Under the pieces are notes generated by a model, which worked only from the letters and a program-made list of their open reading frames with translations, did not search any database and was not told the origin of the DNA. From JAABRE01 sp964413275 (GTDB lineage: Bacteria > Cyanobacteriota > Cyanobacteriia > Cyanobacteriales > JAABRE01): a stretch of DNA of 27,437 nucleotides. Position 1 is the stretch's first letter, and each line of letters opens with the position of its first letter. Shown piece by piece: positions 15,100 through 24,283 of this stretch. Position numbers and translations under genes: made by a program. Location: NCBI GenBank assembly GCA_964413275.1, contig CAYPSO010000062.1:1-27437 (forward strand). Reading direction: 5' to 3'.

Positions 15100-15330
15100 T
15101 TAATTTAACCAACCAGCACTTTGAACAATAGTTAAACCAATAAAAATAATACTTAAAACCCAAGTAATACGGTTTAAAGTCTGTTCGGCAGTTTTACTGC
15201 TAGTAAACAATTGAGCTTGTCCACCAATACCACCCAAACCATCACCTTTAGGACTATGGAGTAATACCAATACTACTAATAGGAAAGCGGATACCGCCCA
15301 AATAATCTGTACCAGTTGATCGACTTTCAT
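15100..15330 (-). CDS. secG: Preprotein translocase subunit SecG
   Basis: A 76-residue accessory subunit of the SecYEG translocon in the plasma/thylakoid membrane. It has two hydrophobic helices (about 6-24 and 55-72) separated by the Gly-rich loop of the family (LLHSPKGDGLGGIGG, then a SSKTAEQTLNRITW segment). Normal length for cyanobacteria. It lies 32 bases downstream of gpmI on the same strand and is probably co-transcribed with it. Confidence 0.95.
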   Translation of the reverse strand: MKVDQLVQIIWAVSAFLLVVLVLLHSPKGDGLGGIGGQAQLFTSSKTAEQTLNRITWVLSIIFIGLTIVQSAGWLN

Positions 15331-15362
15331 GATTAACTTTAAATTTAACTAATTGTGAACAA

Positions 15363-16961
15363 TTATAGAGAAACACTAACAGGAGAGCGATTGGGTTTAA
15401 ATTCCAATTCTAAAGGAGCAATCAAAGATTTACCCTTCATTTCCTCCGGTTGAGGTAATTGTAAGATTTCGAGGATTGTTGGTGCAACATCTGCTAAACA
15501 ACCATTTTCCCTCAATTTTACGTCCCCGCCATGACCCGGAATTTTGCACTTTTCTCCTTCTACTAGAATAAAGGGAACGGGATTAGTAGTGTGAGCAGTC
15601 CAAGGATTTCCCTCTTCATCTTGCATATATTCAGCGTTACCATGATCTGCTGTAATTAGCATCGTACCACCAGATTTACTCACCTTATTGAATAAACGTC
15701 CTAAACAGCGATCGACTGTTTCAATGGCGATTACCGCAGCAGGTATATTTCCGGTATGACCAACCATGTCAGGGTTAGCATAGTTCATCACAATTAGCGA
15801 ATAAATTCCCTTATCAACACCAGCACAAGTCACATCGGTAACAGCTTCTGCGGACATGGCTGGGGCTCTATCGTAAGTTGAGACCATCGGACTTTGAATT
15901 AATTCTCGATCTTCTCCGGGGAATGGTTGCTCTAAACCACCGTTAAAGAAATAGGTAACATGGGGATATTTTTCGGTTTCAGCAGTACGTAATTGCTTTA
16001 AACCATGATTGGCTATTACTTCCCCTAGAATATTATTTAAACTTTGAGGCTCAAAAGCTACATCAGCAGGTAGATTAGGGTCGTATTGAGTAAAAGTTAC
16101 TAAATCTAAAGGTTCAATTTTTTCTCGCTCAAAGCCATTAAAATCATCGCTCACAAGAGCATAACAAAGCTGTCTGGCTCTATCTGGACGGAAATTATAA
16201 AAAATAATGCCATCACCTGCTTCAATCGCCCCCGGAGCAATTCTCAAGGGAGGAATAAATTCGTCGGTGATTTCTTCGGCATAGAATGCTTTTAATATTT
16301 CAGTTATGGTGCGGCTATCACCATCACCATCTTGGGTCATTACATCATAAGCTTTTTTTACCCGATCCCAACGGCGATCGCGATCCATTGCATAATAACG
16401 ACCACTAATGGTTACTATTTTACCTACACCTATTTTGTCAATATATTCTTGAATCTGAGTCAGTGCTTTGATCCCCTCATGGGGATTAGTATCCCTACCA
16501 TCAGTAATGGCATGAATACAAACATCAGAAACAGATTGATTTTTAGCTAATTCCAATAAACCAGATAAATGAATCAGATGGGAATGAACTCCACCTTCGG
16601 AACTTAAGCCAATTAAATGTAGCTTACTATTGCGAGTATGAACTTGACGACAGATATTCACCAGTGCCTGATTACGTAAAATCGAGCGATCTTCTACTGC
16701 ATCGGTAATACGCACTAACTCCTGTGGCACAACGCGCCCAGCCCCAAGATTAAGATGGCCTACTTCCGAGTTACCCATTTGTCCCTGGGGTAAACCCACA
16801 TCTTTACCGGAAGTATGGATTAAGGTATGGGGATAAGCATCCCATAAACTATCCATTACTGGTGTATTAGCAGTAGAAATAGCGTTTGCTTTAGTCGATT
16901 CCCGATAGCCCCAGCCATCTAGAATAACTAGCACCACGGTCGATATAGGTGCTTCTCTCAT
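15363..16961 (-). CDS. gpmI: 2,3-bisphosphoglycerate-independent phosphoglycerate mutase
   Basis: Interconverts 3- and 2-phosphoglycerate in glycolysis and carbon-fixation output, using Mn2+ and a phosphoserine. It has 532 residues. VVLVILDGWG supplies the first metal-binding Asp (D15), and QMGNSEVGHLNLGAGR carries the catalytic Ser (S65). The central domain has HAITDGRDTNP, and the C-terminal metal ligands lie in MNYANPDMVGHTG and ITADHGNAE. It is full length. An AGGGA sequence a few bases before the ATG can serve as ribosome-binding site. A HIP1 site falls at 16374. The 300-base region upstream is shared with divergent miaB. Confidence 0.97.
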   Translation of the reverse strand: MREAPISTVVLVILDGWGYRESTKANAISTANTPVMDSLWDAYPHTLIHTSGKDVGLPQGQMGNSEVGHLNLGAGRVVPQELVRITDAVEDRSILRNQALVNICRQVHTRNSKLHLIGLSSEGGVHSHLIHLSGLLELAKNQSVSDVCIHAITDGRDTNPHEGIKALTQIQEYIDKIGVGKIVTISGRYYAMDRDRRWDRVKKAYDVMTQDGDGDSRTITEILKAFYAEEITDEFIPPLRIAPGAIEAGDGIIFYNFRPDRARQLCYALVSDDFNGFEREKIEPLDLVTFTQYDPNLPADVAFEPQSLNNILGEVIANHGLKQLRTAETEKYPHVTYFFNGGLEQPFPGEDRELIQSPMVSTYDRAPAMSAEAVTDVTCAGVDKGIYSLIVMNYANPDMVGHTGNIPAAVIAIETVDRCLGRLFNKVSKSGGTMLITADHGNAEYMQDEEGNPWTAHTTNPVPFILVEGEKCKIPGHGGDVKLRENGCLADVAPTILEILQLPQPEEMKGKSLIAPLELEFKPNRSPVSVSL

Positions 16962-17101
16962 ATTTATTTCCCTATAAAGTTAATATCTATGCAAAATGAT
17001 AATACCATTTCTGGTTATTTATAGTTATAGAGTAGCGAATAACAGCAAATATTACAATTATTAATTGAAATTTGATTTGCCAATATAGCTCTATCTTATA
17101 T

Positions 17102-17146
17102 CAAATATTAATGATTAGGGGTTTTTTAAAGATGATTTAATATTTG
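17102..17146. repeat. AT-rich inverted repeat in the gpmI-miaB divergent region
   Basis: CAAATATTAA (17102-17111) is exactly complementary to TTAATATTTG (17137-17146), with a 25-base loop. It lies between two divergent genes in a 300-base gap (16962-17261). It could be a protein-binding site or an RNA stem, but with all-AT inner pairs chance is a real possibility. Apart from this and the miaB promoter below, I see nothing coding in this gap. Confidence 0.35.
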
Positions 17147-17186
17147 TCTGTTTCTAAGTCCTAAAGAAAGTAAAGAAGGTTTTGGT

Positions 17187-17214
17187 TTGAGAATAAAATC
17201 TCTAATGTTATAAT
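17187..17214 (+). promoter_or_regulatory. Probable sigma-70-type promoter of miaB
   Basis: The -35-like TTGAGA (17187-17192) and the perfect -10 TATAAT (17209-17214) are separated by 16 bases. They lie about 48 bases before the miaB start, which would give a leader of roughly 40 bases. Confidence 0.55.
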
Positions 17215-17261
17215 TTATCTCTATCCTAAATTAAATAATACCCGTATAACTGATAACTGAA

Positions 17262-18596
17262 ATGACCAAAAACTATCATATAACTACATTTGGCTGTCAA
17301 ATGAATAAGGCCGACTCAGAACGTATGGCTGGTATTCTCGAAAATATGGGCTTTCAGTGGTCAGAAGATCCTAATTATGCAGATTTAATTCTCTACAATA
17401 CTTGTACAATTAGAGATAATGCGGAACAGAAGGTTTATTCTTATTTGGGTCGTCAAGCTAAACGCAAACACACTCAACCAGAACTTACTCTTATTGTAGC
17501 GGGTTGTGTGGCTCAACAGGAAGGAGAACAGTTATTACGTCGAGTTCCCGAATTAGATTTGGTCATGGGGCCTCAATATGCTAATCGTCTGGAAGATTTA
17601 TTAGAACAGGTATTTTATGGGAGTCAGGTGGTAGCAACTGATCCCGTTTATATTTTTGAGGATATTACTAAACCCCGTCGTGATAGTAAGGTGACGGCTT
17701 GGGTAAATGTGATTTATGGTTGTAATGAAAGATGTACCTATTGTGTAGTTCCCTCTGTGCGTGGGGTGGAACAGTCTCGTACCCCTGATGCTATTAAAGC
17801 GGAAATGATTGAGTTAGGTAAGCAGGGTTATAAGGAAGTCACTCTTTTAGGTCAGAATATTGATGCTTACGGCCGAGATTTACCCGGAGCAACTGAAACA
17901 GGGCGACATTTACACACATTAACGGATTTACTTTACCATGTCCATGATGTGGAAGGTGTGGAGAGAATTAGGTTTGCTACTTCTCACCCTCGTTATTTTA
18001 CCGAAAGATTAATTAAAGCTTGTCGGGATTTGCCTAAAGTTTGCGAACATTTTCATATTCCTTTTCAGTCAGGAGATAATGATATTCTCAAAGCCATGAA
18101 GCGGGGTTATACCATTGAAAAATATCGCTCAATTATTGATAAAATTCGCCATTATATGCCGGATGCTTCCGTTAGTGCCGATGTAATTGTGGGTTTTCCG
18201 GGGGAAACTGAAGTTCAATATGAGAATACTCTAAAATTAGTTGAGGAAATTGCCTTCGATCAGTTGAATACGGCAGCCTATTCTCCTCGCCCCGGCACTC
18301 CTGCTGCTGTCTGGGATCATCAATTAAGTGAGTCCGTAAAAAGCGATCGCCTACAACGCTTAAATCACCTTGTTTCCCAAAAAGCAATGGAAAGATCTCA
18401 ACGTTATTTAAACCGCATTGAGGAAATTTTAGTTGAGGATGTTAATGCTAAAGATACTACTCAGGTAATGGGTAGAACAAGGGGAAATCGGTTAACATTT
18501 TTTGCGGGTGATATTGAAGAGTTAAAAGGTAAAATTGTGAAGGTAAAAATTAATGAAATACGGGCTTTTAGTTTAACGGGTGAAATTATTAATTAA
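17262..18596 (+). CDS. miaB: tRNA-2-methylthio-N6-dimethylallyladenosine synthase
   Basis: A radical-SAM methylthiotransferase that adds a 2-methylthio group to i6A37 of tRNAs. It has 444 residues. The N-terminal cluster Cys are C12 (FGCQMN), C48 (NTCTIR) and C82 (AGCVAQ). The radical SAM motif CNERCTYC gives C154, C158 and C161, and RGVEQSR follows. A C-terminal TRAM domain begins near QRYLNRIEEILVE. Order and length are typical of MiaB rather than MtaB or RimO; YGCNERCTYCVVPSVRG is the MiaB form. A HIP1 site is at 18343. The upstream promoter is well formed. Confidence 0.95.
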   Translation: MTKNYHITTFGCQMNKADSERMAGILENMGFQWSEDPNYADLILYNTCTIRDNAEQKVYSYLGRQAKRKHTQPELTLIVAGCVAQQEGEQLLRRVPELDLVMGPQYANRLEDLLEQVFYGSQVVATDPVYIFEDITKPRRDSKVTAWVNVIYGCNERCTYCVVPSVRGVEQSRTPDAIKAEMIELGKQGYKEVTLLGQNIDAYGRDLPGATETGRHLHTLTDLLYHVHDVEGVERIRFATSHPRYFTERLIKACRDLPKVCEHFHIPFQSGDNDILKAMKRGYTIEKYRSIIDKIRHYMPDASVSADVIVGFPGETEVQYENTLKLVEEIAFDQLNTAAYSPRPGTPAAVWDHQLSESVKSDRLQRLNHLVSQKAMERSQRYLNRIEEILVEDVNAKDTTQVMGRTRGNRLTFFAGDIEELKGKIVKVKINEIRAFSLTGEIIN

Positions 18597-18633
18597 TGGA
18601 CGTATTGAGTTTAATACAATCTAGAAAATTATT

Positions 18634-19269
18634 ATGATCGCCATTGTTACACCAGAAAAAATTAAGTTATCTCCGGGTACAGTAGTTCATTTTCTTGGTA
18701 CATGGACAGACTATCAAGCGTTAATTGAACAAAGAGGTGATAAAGCGAATCCACGCATTAAATATCGATCGGGAGAACTTTTATTAATGTCACCTCTTGC
18801 TAAACATGGACGAGAAGCTCATATTATAGCCAATATAATTACTATTCTCTTAGATAATTTAGGGCAAAAATATGAAGCTTTTACCCCCATTACTATGGAT
18901 TTACCAGAAATTGGTGGACTTGAACCAGACTATAGTTTTTATGTTGATAATTGGGCAGCAGCATTAGGAAAAGATCGTATTGATTGGAGCATTGAACCGC
19001 CACCAGATTTAGCTTTAGAAATTGATGTTACCAGTTATACTGATGTTAATGATTATCTTGTTTATCGAGTTCCTGAAGTTTGGCTATATAAAAAAAATAA
19101 ACTTATGATTTATGCCCTTGAAACTAATAGTTATAAGCTGGTTTCTAACAGTCGCTATTTCCCTAATTTTAATGTGGAAGAGATTATCGCCGAGTATTTA
19201 GAACTTGCTAACCAAAAAAGTTCAAGTGTAGCAATGAGGATTTTAAGAAAACGTTTTCCCACTATATAA
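18634..19269 (+). CDS. Uma2 family (DUF820) PD-(D/E)XK nuclease-like protein
   Basis: A 211-residue member of the Uma2 family, which is very abundant in cyanobacteria and has a restriction-endonuclease-like fold. Visible marks are YRSGELLLMSPLAKHG near the N terminus, the core acidic site GLEPDYSFYV, and PPDLALEIDVTSYT (strand with the catalytic Glu), followed by VPEVWLYKKNKL. No cellular role is established for the family, so no function is claimed. It starts 37 bases after miaB. It is clearly divergent in sequence from the other Uma2 gene at 26472. Confidence 0.85.
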   Translation: MIAIVTPEKIKLSPGTVVHFLGTWTDYQALIEQRGDKANPRIKYRSGELLLMSPLAKHGREAHIIANIITILLDNLGQKYEAFTPITMDLPEIGGLEPDYSFYVDNWAAALGKDRIDWSIEPPPDLALEIDVTSYTDVNDYLVYRVPEVWLYKKNKLMIYALETNSYKLVSNSRYFPNFNVEEIIAEYLELANQKSSSVAMRILRKRFPTI

Positions 19270-19283
19270 TATATCCCTTAAGT

Positions 19284-20066
19284 ATGGAAATAAAAGAAAA
19301 TCTTGCTTTATTTTTAACAGCGACTATTGATATTAAAGGTATGCCAAAAGCCTATCCCACAGCAGCCGAACAAAGACAAGAAGATTATTATAATTCCTTA
19401 AAATATTATGTTAATAACCATCCTAAAATAAAAAAAATTGTCTTTGTAGAAAATTCCGGTTATCCCTTAGATAGAGTTAAAGAAGCTGTTAAGGAAAATC
19501 CTTATAATAAACAAGTAGAATTTATTTCTTTAAATTGTAATGATTTTCCCAGAAAATTCGGGAAAGGATACGGAGAAAGTGTATTAATTGAAAAAGGAAT
19601 AAAGCAATCGGAGCTAATTAAAAATGTCAATTATATAGCTAAAATTACGGGACGTATTTATTTACTTAATTTAACTAAAATTTTAGAAAAAATACCAAAT
19701 AAGTTTGATTGTCTTTGCGATTTTAAAGATCAGGGCTACATTATTAAAAGATTATTAGGGGAAAAAAGTGCTGGTCCTAATTGTGATACCAGATTATTGG
19801 TTTTTAGCAAAGAATTTTATTCTCAAAATTTTCAACCTTTACATAATAATCATACATCAGGAAACTTTTATTTTGAGCTTAAATATTATCATGCTATTCA
19901 ACAAGCTTTAAACAAATTTAATGTCATAATACGCTTTCCTATTGAACCAAATTTTAAAGGAATAGCTGGACATTTTGGTGGTAAAGATTACGGAAGTACA
20001 CAAGAACAAATTAAATATAATATTCGCTCTGTTATACGTAAAATTACACCTTGGATACATCTATAA
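19284..20066 (+). CDS. Putative glycosyltransferase-like protein (GT-A-like pattern)
   Basis: 260 residues, no signal peptide or membrane segment. The N-terminal part reads as an alternating alpha/beta domain: ALFLTATIDIKG, a helix with QRQEDYYNSLKYYV, strand KKIVFVENSGYPLD, and VEFISLNCNDF. Then come KFGKGYGESVLIEKGI and AKITGRIYLLN. This order resembles nucleotide-sugar-type folds in small polysaccharide-cluster proteins, and its position at the edge of the glycosyltransferase cluster fits. No DxD motif is certain, so the activity is inference. Its stop lies 12 bases from the stop of the convergent GT4 gene, with no clear terminator between. The upstream Uma2 gene ends 14 bases before it. 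Confidence 0.55.
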   Translation: MEIKENLALFLTATIDIKGMPKAYPTAAEQRQEDYYNSLKYYVNNHPKIKKIVFVENSGYPLDRVKEAVKENPYNKQVEFISLNCNDFPRKFGKGYGESVLIEKGIKQSELIKNVNYIAKITGRIYLLNLTKILEKIPNKFDCLCDFKDQGYIIKRLLGEKSAGPNCDTRLLVFSKEFYSQNFQPLHNNHTSGNFYFELKYYHAIQQALNKFNVIIRFPIEPNFKGIAGHFGGKDYGSTQEQIKYNIRSVIRKITPWIHL

Positions 20067-20078
20067 TTTTAAATATTT

Positions 20079-21164
20079 TTACATGAATTTTTGTAAGACT
20101 TCAGCAGTTGCTTTTCCCGTTTTTTCCCAACTAAATTTACTAGCTTGTTGTAAACTTTGTTGACTTAGTTTTTCCCTTAATAAATTATTAGTAGATATTT
20201 CTTTCATGGCATCAGTAATTTCTCCTGTATTATAAGGATTAATAAGTATTGCTGCATCTCCTGCTACTTCGGGTAAAGAAGAAAGATTAGAAGTAATTAC
20301 AGGTGTGCCACAACCCATAGCTTCTAACACAGGAAAACCAAAACCTTCCCATAAAGAAGGAAAAATAAGTGCGATCGCATTATTAATAATATTCGGCAAT
20401 TCTTGATAGGAAATATAGTCTAAAAATTTAATTTGATTAATAATATTTAATTCTTTTGCTTGTAATTTTAACTGGGGAGTATAGCGATTATCTGGACTAC
20501 CTACCAGCCATAATTGATAATTTTGATAATTAGGAATAGCTGCAAAACTTTGAATTATTCTTGATAAATTTTTATGGGGATCGTGACGACCAATATATAA
20601 AAAATAAGGTTGATTATTGGTTTGTTTTTCTGATTTTAAAGGACAAAAATGTCGGTGATTATAAGCGAGTAAAATAGGAGTAATTTTTGATGCGGAAATC
20701 TGAAAATATTCGCTAATATCTCTAGCCGTTGCTACTGAGTTACAAATAATATGAGTAGCTTGATTTAAAACTTGAGGTAAATAGTAACGAAAATATAAAG
20801 TAAGAGGTGATTTAGGATTAGGAAAACGCAAAGGAATTAAGTCATGTACCATAATTACAGAATTACATTGAGTATAAAGTGGCATTTCTGGTACAGGTGA
20901 ATATAACAATTTAGCGTTTAATTTTTTATAAATTTGCGGCAACTTAAACTGTGTCCATAATAAACGATTAATATGACCTTTTGTGCCTTGTTTTGGTGTT
21001 AGATTATCAGGAATTGAATAACATTCATATTCAGGATTATTATTAGCAATTAATAAGGTAGGATTAAGATGTTTTAAATAGGGAAAAATATTATTAGCAT
21101 AGATACTTAAACCAGTGGGGCGATCGAATAAAAATGAAAGATTAATAACAAAATCACTATTCAT
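20079..21164 (-). CDS. Glycosyltransferase family 4 protein (distal)
   Basis: A 361-residue GT-B retaining glycosyltransferase, cytosolic face. Family marks: MVHDLIPLRFP at the end of the N-terminal domain, PYFLYIGRHDPHKNLSRII (start of the nucleotide-binding domain) and the E-x7-E motif in EGFGFPVLEAM. The block TPVITSNLSSLPEVAG follows, then a Gly/Asp-containing AILINP. It is the last gene of the minus-strand operon. Its ATG overlaps the TAA of the upstream GT4 gene by one base, implying coupled translation. The two GT4 proteins share nearly identical acceptor-side blocks and look like paralogues. Sugar and acceptor are unknown; rhamnose or mannose would fit the neighbours. Confidence 0.88.
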   Translation of the reverse strand: MNSDFVINLSFLFDRPTGLSIYANNIFPYLKHLNPTLLIANNNPEYECYSIPDNLTPKQGTKGHINRLLWTQFKLPQIYKKLNAKLLYSPVPEMPLYTQCNSVIMVHDLIPLRFPNPKSPLTLYFRYYLPQVLNQATHIICNSVATARDISEYFQISASKITPILLAYNHRHFCPLKSEKQTNNQPYFLYIGRHDPHKNLSRIIQSFAAIPNYQNYQLWLVGSPDNRYTPQLKLQAKELNIINQIKFLDYISYQELPNIINNAIALIFPSLWEGFGFPVLEAMGCGTPVITSNLSSLPEVAGDAAILINPYNTGEITDAMKEISTNNLLREKLSQQSLQQASKFSWEKTGKATAEVLQKFM

Positions 21165-22318
21165 TATAAATTAAGTAAATATTTGTAAGCATTAATAGTC
21201 TGTTTAGCTGTATTTTCCCATGAAAATAGTTTAGCTCTTTCTTGTCCTTTTTTAATTAAATTATTGCGTAATTGAGAGTTATTAATTATTTGTAAAATAG
21301 CATCAGCTATTTCTGGAAAATTATTAGGATTAATTAAGATGGCAGCATCTCCGGCAACCTCTGGCAGAGATGAAATATTAGAGGTAACAACAGGTGTGCC
21401 TAAACTCATGGCTTCTAATACAGGAAGTCCAAAACCTTCATAATAAGATGGATAAATAAAAACATCAGCTTTTGCATAAAATAAAGCAACTTCTTCGTCA
21501 GATAAATAACCAAGATGATAAATATTATTTTGAAAAGGAGAATTATTAATTTCAGCTAAAATCGGTTGATAATTCCAACCTTTTTTGCCGATTAATACTA
21601 AATTGTGTTCTATTTTTTTCTCTTGTTTTAAGTAGTTAAATGCTTTGATAATATTAATTATATTTTTTCGAGGTTCTAGGGTACTTACCAATAATAAATA
21701 AGGAGCATCTAAATTATATTTAGTCTTATTATTTAGAGTTTGATTAGTTTTTATATTTTCATAGCGGCTTGCTTGATTAGTAATATATATTTTCTTTTCT
21801 GGAAAATTAAATATATCTGTTATATCTTCTTTTGTAGTTTGAGAAAAAGTAATAATTAAATCTGTCCATTGCAAACATTGTTTTATTCGATTTTTATAAG
21901 TTTTTTTTACTACTTTCGGTGCGTATTGAGGATATTTAATAAAGCTTAAATCATGAATAGTCATAATTTTTAGAGTATTTTTACAAGGATAAACAAAATG
22001 ATCTGTTCCCTGAATAATACTAGGATTATCTAAATAGGTATCTAAATAATTAAGAACTGGACTATAATATTTTCCTACTAAATGAGAAAGCCTAACAGGT
22101 AAAGGTAAAATATGACAAGAAGCAGATTTTTGAAGTAAATTAGGAGGTGAAAAATCCCCTACTACCCATTTTTTAAAAGATGGTTGATAGTAAGTTCCTA
22201 GTTTAAAATTATTCTCATTTTCTAGAGAAGATAAAGATTTAATTAAATTTATTGTATAAATGCCAATACCACTAGGTTGAGATCTTATGGGTGTAGCATC
22301 AACTAAAATTTTCAACAT
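21164..22318 (-). CDS. Glycosyltransferase family 4 protein (proximal)
   Basis: 384 residues, GT-B fold. It begins with the typical N-terminal strand and Gly loop (ILVDATPIRSQPSGIGIYT), then has MTIHDLSFIKYPQY and YLLLVSTLEPRKNIINII. The E-x7-E motif is in YEGFGLPVLEAM, followed by TPVVTSNISSLPEVAG. Full length. It starts 13 bases after the GT2 gene and overlaps the next GT4 by one base, so the three transferases are one translational unit. Shared motifs with its neighbour suggest a tandem duplication followed by strong divergence of the N-terminal acceptor domain. Specificity cannot be read from the sequence. Confidence 0.88.
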   Translation of the reverse strand: MLKILVDATPIRSQPSGIGIYTINLIKSLSSLENENNFKLGTYYQPSFKKWVVGDFSPPNLLQKSASCHILPLPVRLSHLVGKYYSPVLNYLDTYLDNPSIIQGTDHFVYPCKNTLKIMTIHDLSFIKYPQYAPKVVKKTYKNRIKQCLQWTDLIITFSQTTKEDITDIFNFPEKKIYITNQASRYENIKTNQTLNNKTKYNLDAPYLLLVSTLEPRKNIINIIKAFNYLKQEKKIEHNLVLIGKKGWNYQPILAEINNSPFQNNIYHLGYLSDEEVALFYAKADVFIYPSYYEGFGLPVLEAMSLGTPVVTSNISSLPEVAGDAAILINPNNFPEIADAILQIINNSQLRNNLIKKGQERAKLFSWENTAKQTINAYKYLLNL

Positions 22319-22331
22319 GAATAAACCACAC

Positions 22332-23189
22332 TCAATCTAATTGACGATTATCAAAAAAATACATCATTATACCTGTTATTTTACCAATACTAGCTTGCGG
22401 TTTAATGGGTAAGAGAATTATACTATAAATAATAAGTCTTAATAGTCTAATCAAAAAAACTGAAGTATTAGTATATTTTTTAAGAGTAAATAAATAACTA
22501 TAGGTACTATGTTTAAGTTTACTAGCTATATTACGATTAGTAATAGATGATGGTTGATGAATAACAGATAGTTTTGTAGTGAAAGCAAGCTTATGTCCTT
22601 GCTGAAAGTAACGACGACAAAAATCAAAATCTTCATAATAAAGAAAATAATTATCGTCAAACTGAGGACAACTTGAAAAATTTTTCAAGTTAATTAACAT
22701 ACTACAAGCACTTACCCAATCACAAATAAAATAATCTAAATTTTCAGATAAAAAAAGATGATTTCTAGAAATAATTTCACCTAAATGAGGAATAAAATCA
22801 CCGCCAGCAAACCAAATTTTATTATTAGGAGTATAAATCATTGTACCCAAAATTGAAATATCTGGATAATCAATAAAAAATTTCTGAACTTGAGTTAAAG
22901 TTGCTGAAGAAAAGTAGGCATCTGGATTAATTAACCAAACTATAGCATCTTTATTTTGACTATATATCCAACTTAAACCTAAATTACAACCATTAGAAAA
23001 ACCTAAATTATTTTTGGCTTCTATAATATGGATATTTTCCCGATCTTTGAGTTGATTCATATCCATATCATCAGGGGAATTATTAACAATAATCAATTGA
23101 TAATTAAACGCCCCTGCATCTTGAATTGATTGCAGTAATCGGGTAATTAACTCAGTAGAATAATAGTTAATAGTTAATAAATAAATCAC
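22332..23189 (-). CDS. Glycosyltransferase family 2 protein, rhamnosyltransferase-like
   Basis: A 285-residue GT-A inverting transferase. It has an N-terminal IYLLTINYYSTELITRLL, the nucleotide-binding VNNSPDD segment, NNLGFSNGCNLGL (WbbL-type pattern), the acidic INPDAY motif, and a YYEDFDFCRRYFQQGH segment in the acceptor/base region. A hydrophobic stretch near residues 243-263 may attach it to the membrane. The start is a GTG; its first bases overlap the rmlA stop by four (GTGA), typical of coupled translation. GT2 proteins of this pattern often transfer rhamnose, which matches the rmlA, rmlC and rmlD genes here, but the sugar is inference. Confidence 0.87.
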   Translation of the reverse strand: MIYLLTINYYSTELITRLLQSIQDAGAFNYQLIIVNNSPDDMDMNQLKDRENIHIIEAKNNLGFSNGCNLGLSWIYSQNKDAIVWLINPDAYFSSATLTQVQKFFIDYPDISILGTMIYTPNNKIWFAGGDFIPHLGEIISRNHLFLSENLDYFICDWVSACSMLINLKNFSSCPQFDDNYFLYYEDFDFCRRYFQQGHKLAFTTKLSVIHQPSSITNRNIASKLKHSTYSYLFTLKKYTNTSVFLIRLLRLIIYSIILLPIKPQASIGKITGIMMYFFDNRQLD

Positions 23190-24262
23190 ATTAGCTCAAT
23201 ATGACAATCATCTCCAATCATAAAATTAAGAGCTTTTGGTCTTCTAGGCACAAGGGTGATTTTAGCTCTTTTTCCAATCAAACTATCAACAATACGTTGA
23301 TGAATATTAATAATTTTAGCACCTTGTAAAATAACACTGTGATCTACGTCGGTATCAATTAATGAGACATCATTACCAATACTACTATAAGGACCAATAA
23401 AACAATCTTCTAAATGACAATTTTCACCAATAATTACTGGGCCACGAATAGTACAATTAATTAATTTACTACCACTACCAATTTTTACCCTACCCATTAC
23501 TTTTGAATGAGTATCTAACTCTATGGTGGGAATTTCTGGAGTTAAGTAAGTATCAAGAATAATACGATTAGCTTCGAGTAAATCATCCTTTTTACCTGTG
23601 TCTAACCACCAACCCTTAAGCTCTTGTGCTTGAACATTGTGATTAAGTTCAATTAATTTTTGAATTGCATCGGTAATTTCTAATTCACCCCTAGCAGAAG
23701 GTTTAATTGCCGCAATAGCTTTATGAATAATAGGAGCAAAAAAATAAACCCCTACTAAAGCCAAGTTAGAAGGAGGATTTTTAGGTTTTTCAATTAATTC
23801 TAAAATACGACCATTTTTATCTATATTAGCAACGCCAAAAGCACTGGGATTTTTTACTTGTCTGAGTAAAATTAAAGAGTCTAAATTATTTTCTTGAAAT
23901 TTATCAAGAAATAATTTTAGTTGATCTTCAATGACATTATCTCCCAAATACATAACAAAGGGAGAATCACCTAAAAATGATTGAGCAGTTTTTACTGCAT
24001 GGGCTAATCCTGCTGCTTCTTCTTGGAGAATATAAGTTATTTTAGCTCCAAAAATTGAGCCATCTCCAGTAACATTTCTTACTTCATCTCCAGTTTCTGG
24101 ACTAATAATAATTCCAATATCTGTAATACCAGCAGCTACAATATTTTCGATACCATACCAAAGAATTGGTTTATTAGCCACAGGTACAAGTTGTTTAGCA
24201 CCAGTATAGGTTAAAGGACGTAATCTTGTGCCTTTTCCCCCCGACAAAATTAAAGCTTTCAT
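23186..24262 (-). CDS. rmlA: Glucose-1-phosphate thymidylyltransferase, long form
   Basis: Makes dTDP-glucose from glucose-1-phosphate and dTTP, the first step to dTDP-rhamnose. Its 358 residues are longer than the ~290 of classical RmlA because of a C-terminal left-handed beta-helix (hexapeptide repeats, about 245-340: GRVKIGSGSKLINCTIRGP and following). The nucleotidyltransferase signature GGKGTRLRPLT is at 8-18; YLGDNVI, IEKPKNPP and WWLDTGKKDDLLEAN follow. The long form is often annotated by similarity only, so a different nucleotide or sugar is possible. It is co-directional with the esterase gene (21 bases upstream) and the GT2 gene (4-base overlap). Confidence 0.9.
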   Translation of the reverse strand: MKALILSGGKGTRLRPLTYTGAKQLVPVANKPILWYGIENIVAAGITDIGIIISPETGDEVRNVTGDGSIFGAKITYILQEEAAGLAHAVKTAQSFLGDSPFVMYLGDNVIEDQLKLFLDKFQENNLDSLILLRQVKNPSAFGVANIDKNGRILELIEKPKNPPSNLALVGVYFFAPIIHKAIAAIKPSARGELEITDAIQKLIELNHNVQAQELKGWWLDTGKKDDLLEANRIILDTYLTPEIPTIELDTHSKVMGRVKIGSGSKLINCTIRGPVIIGENCHLEDCFIGPYSSIGNDVSLIDTDVDHSVILQGAKIINIHQRIVDSLIGKRAKITLVPRRPKALNFMIGDDCHIELM

Positions 24263-24283
24263 TTAGTTAAACTCCTAAATTAA

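Noticed and set aside
16962..17261. tRNA or small RNA gene in the gpmI-miaB gap
   Set aside because: No cloverleaf or GC-rich structure was seen; only the inverted repeat and the miaB promoter are supportable.
18602..18617. Terminator after miaB (GTATT/AATAC stem)
   Set aside because: A 5-base AT-rich stem without a T-run is too weak to call.
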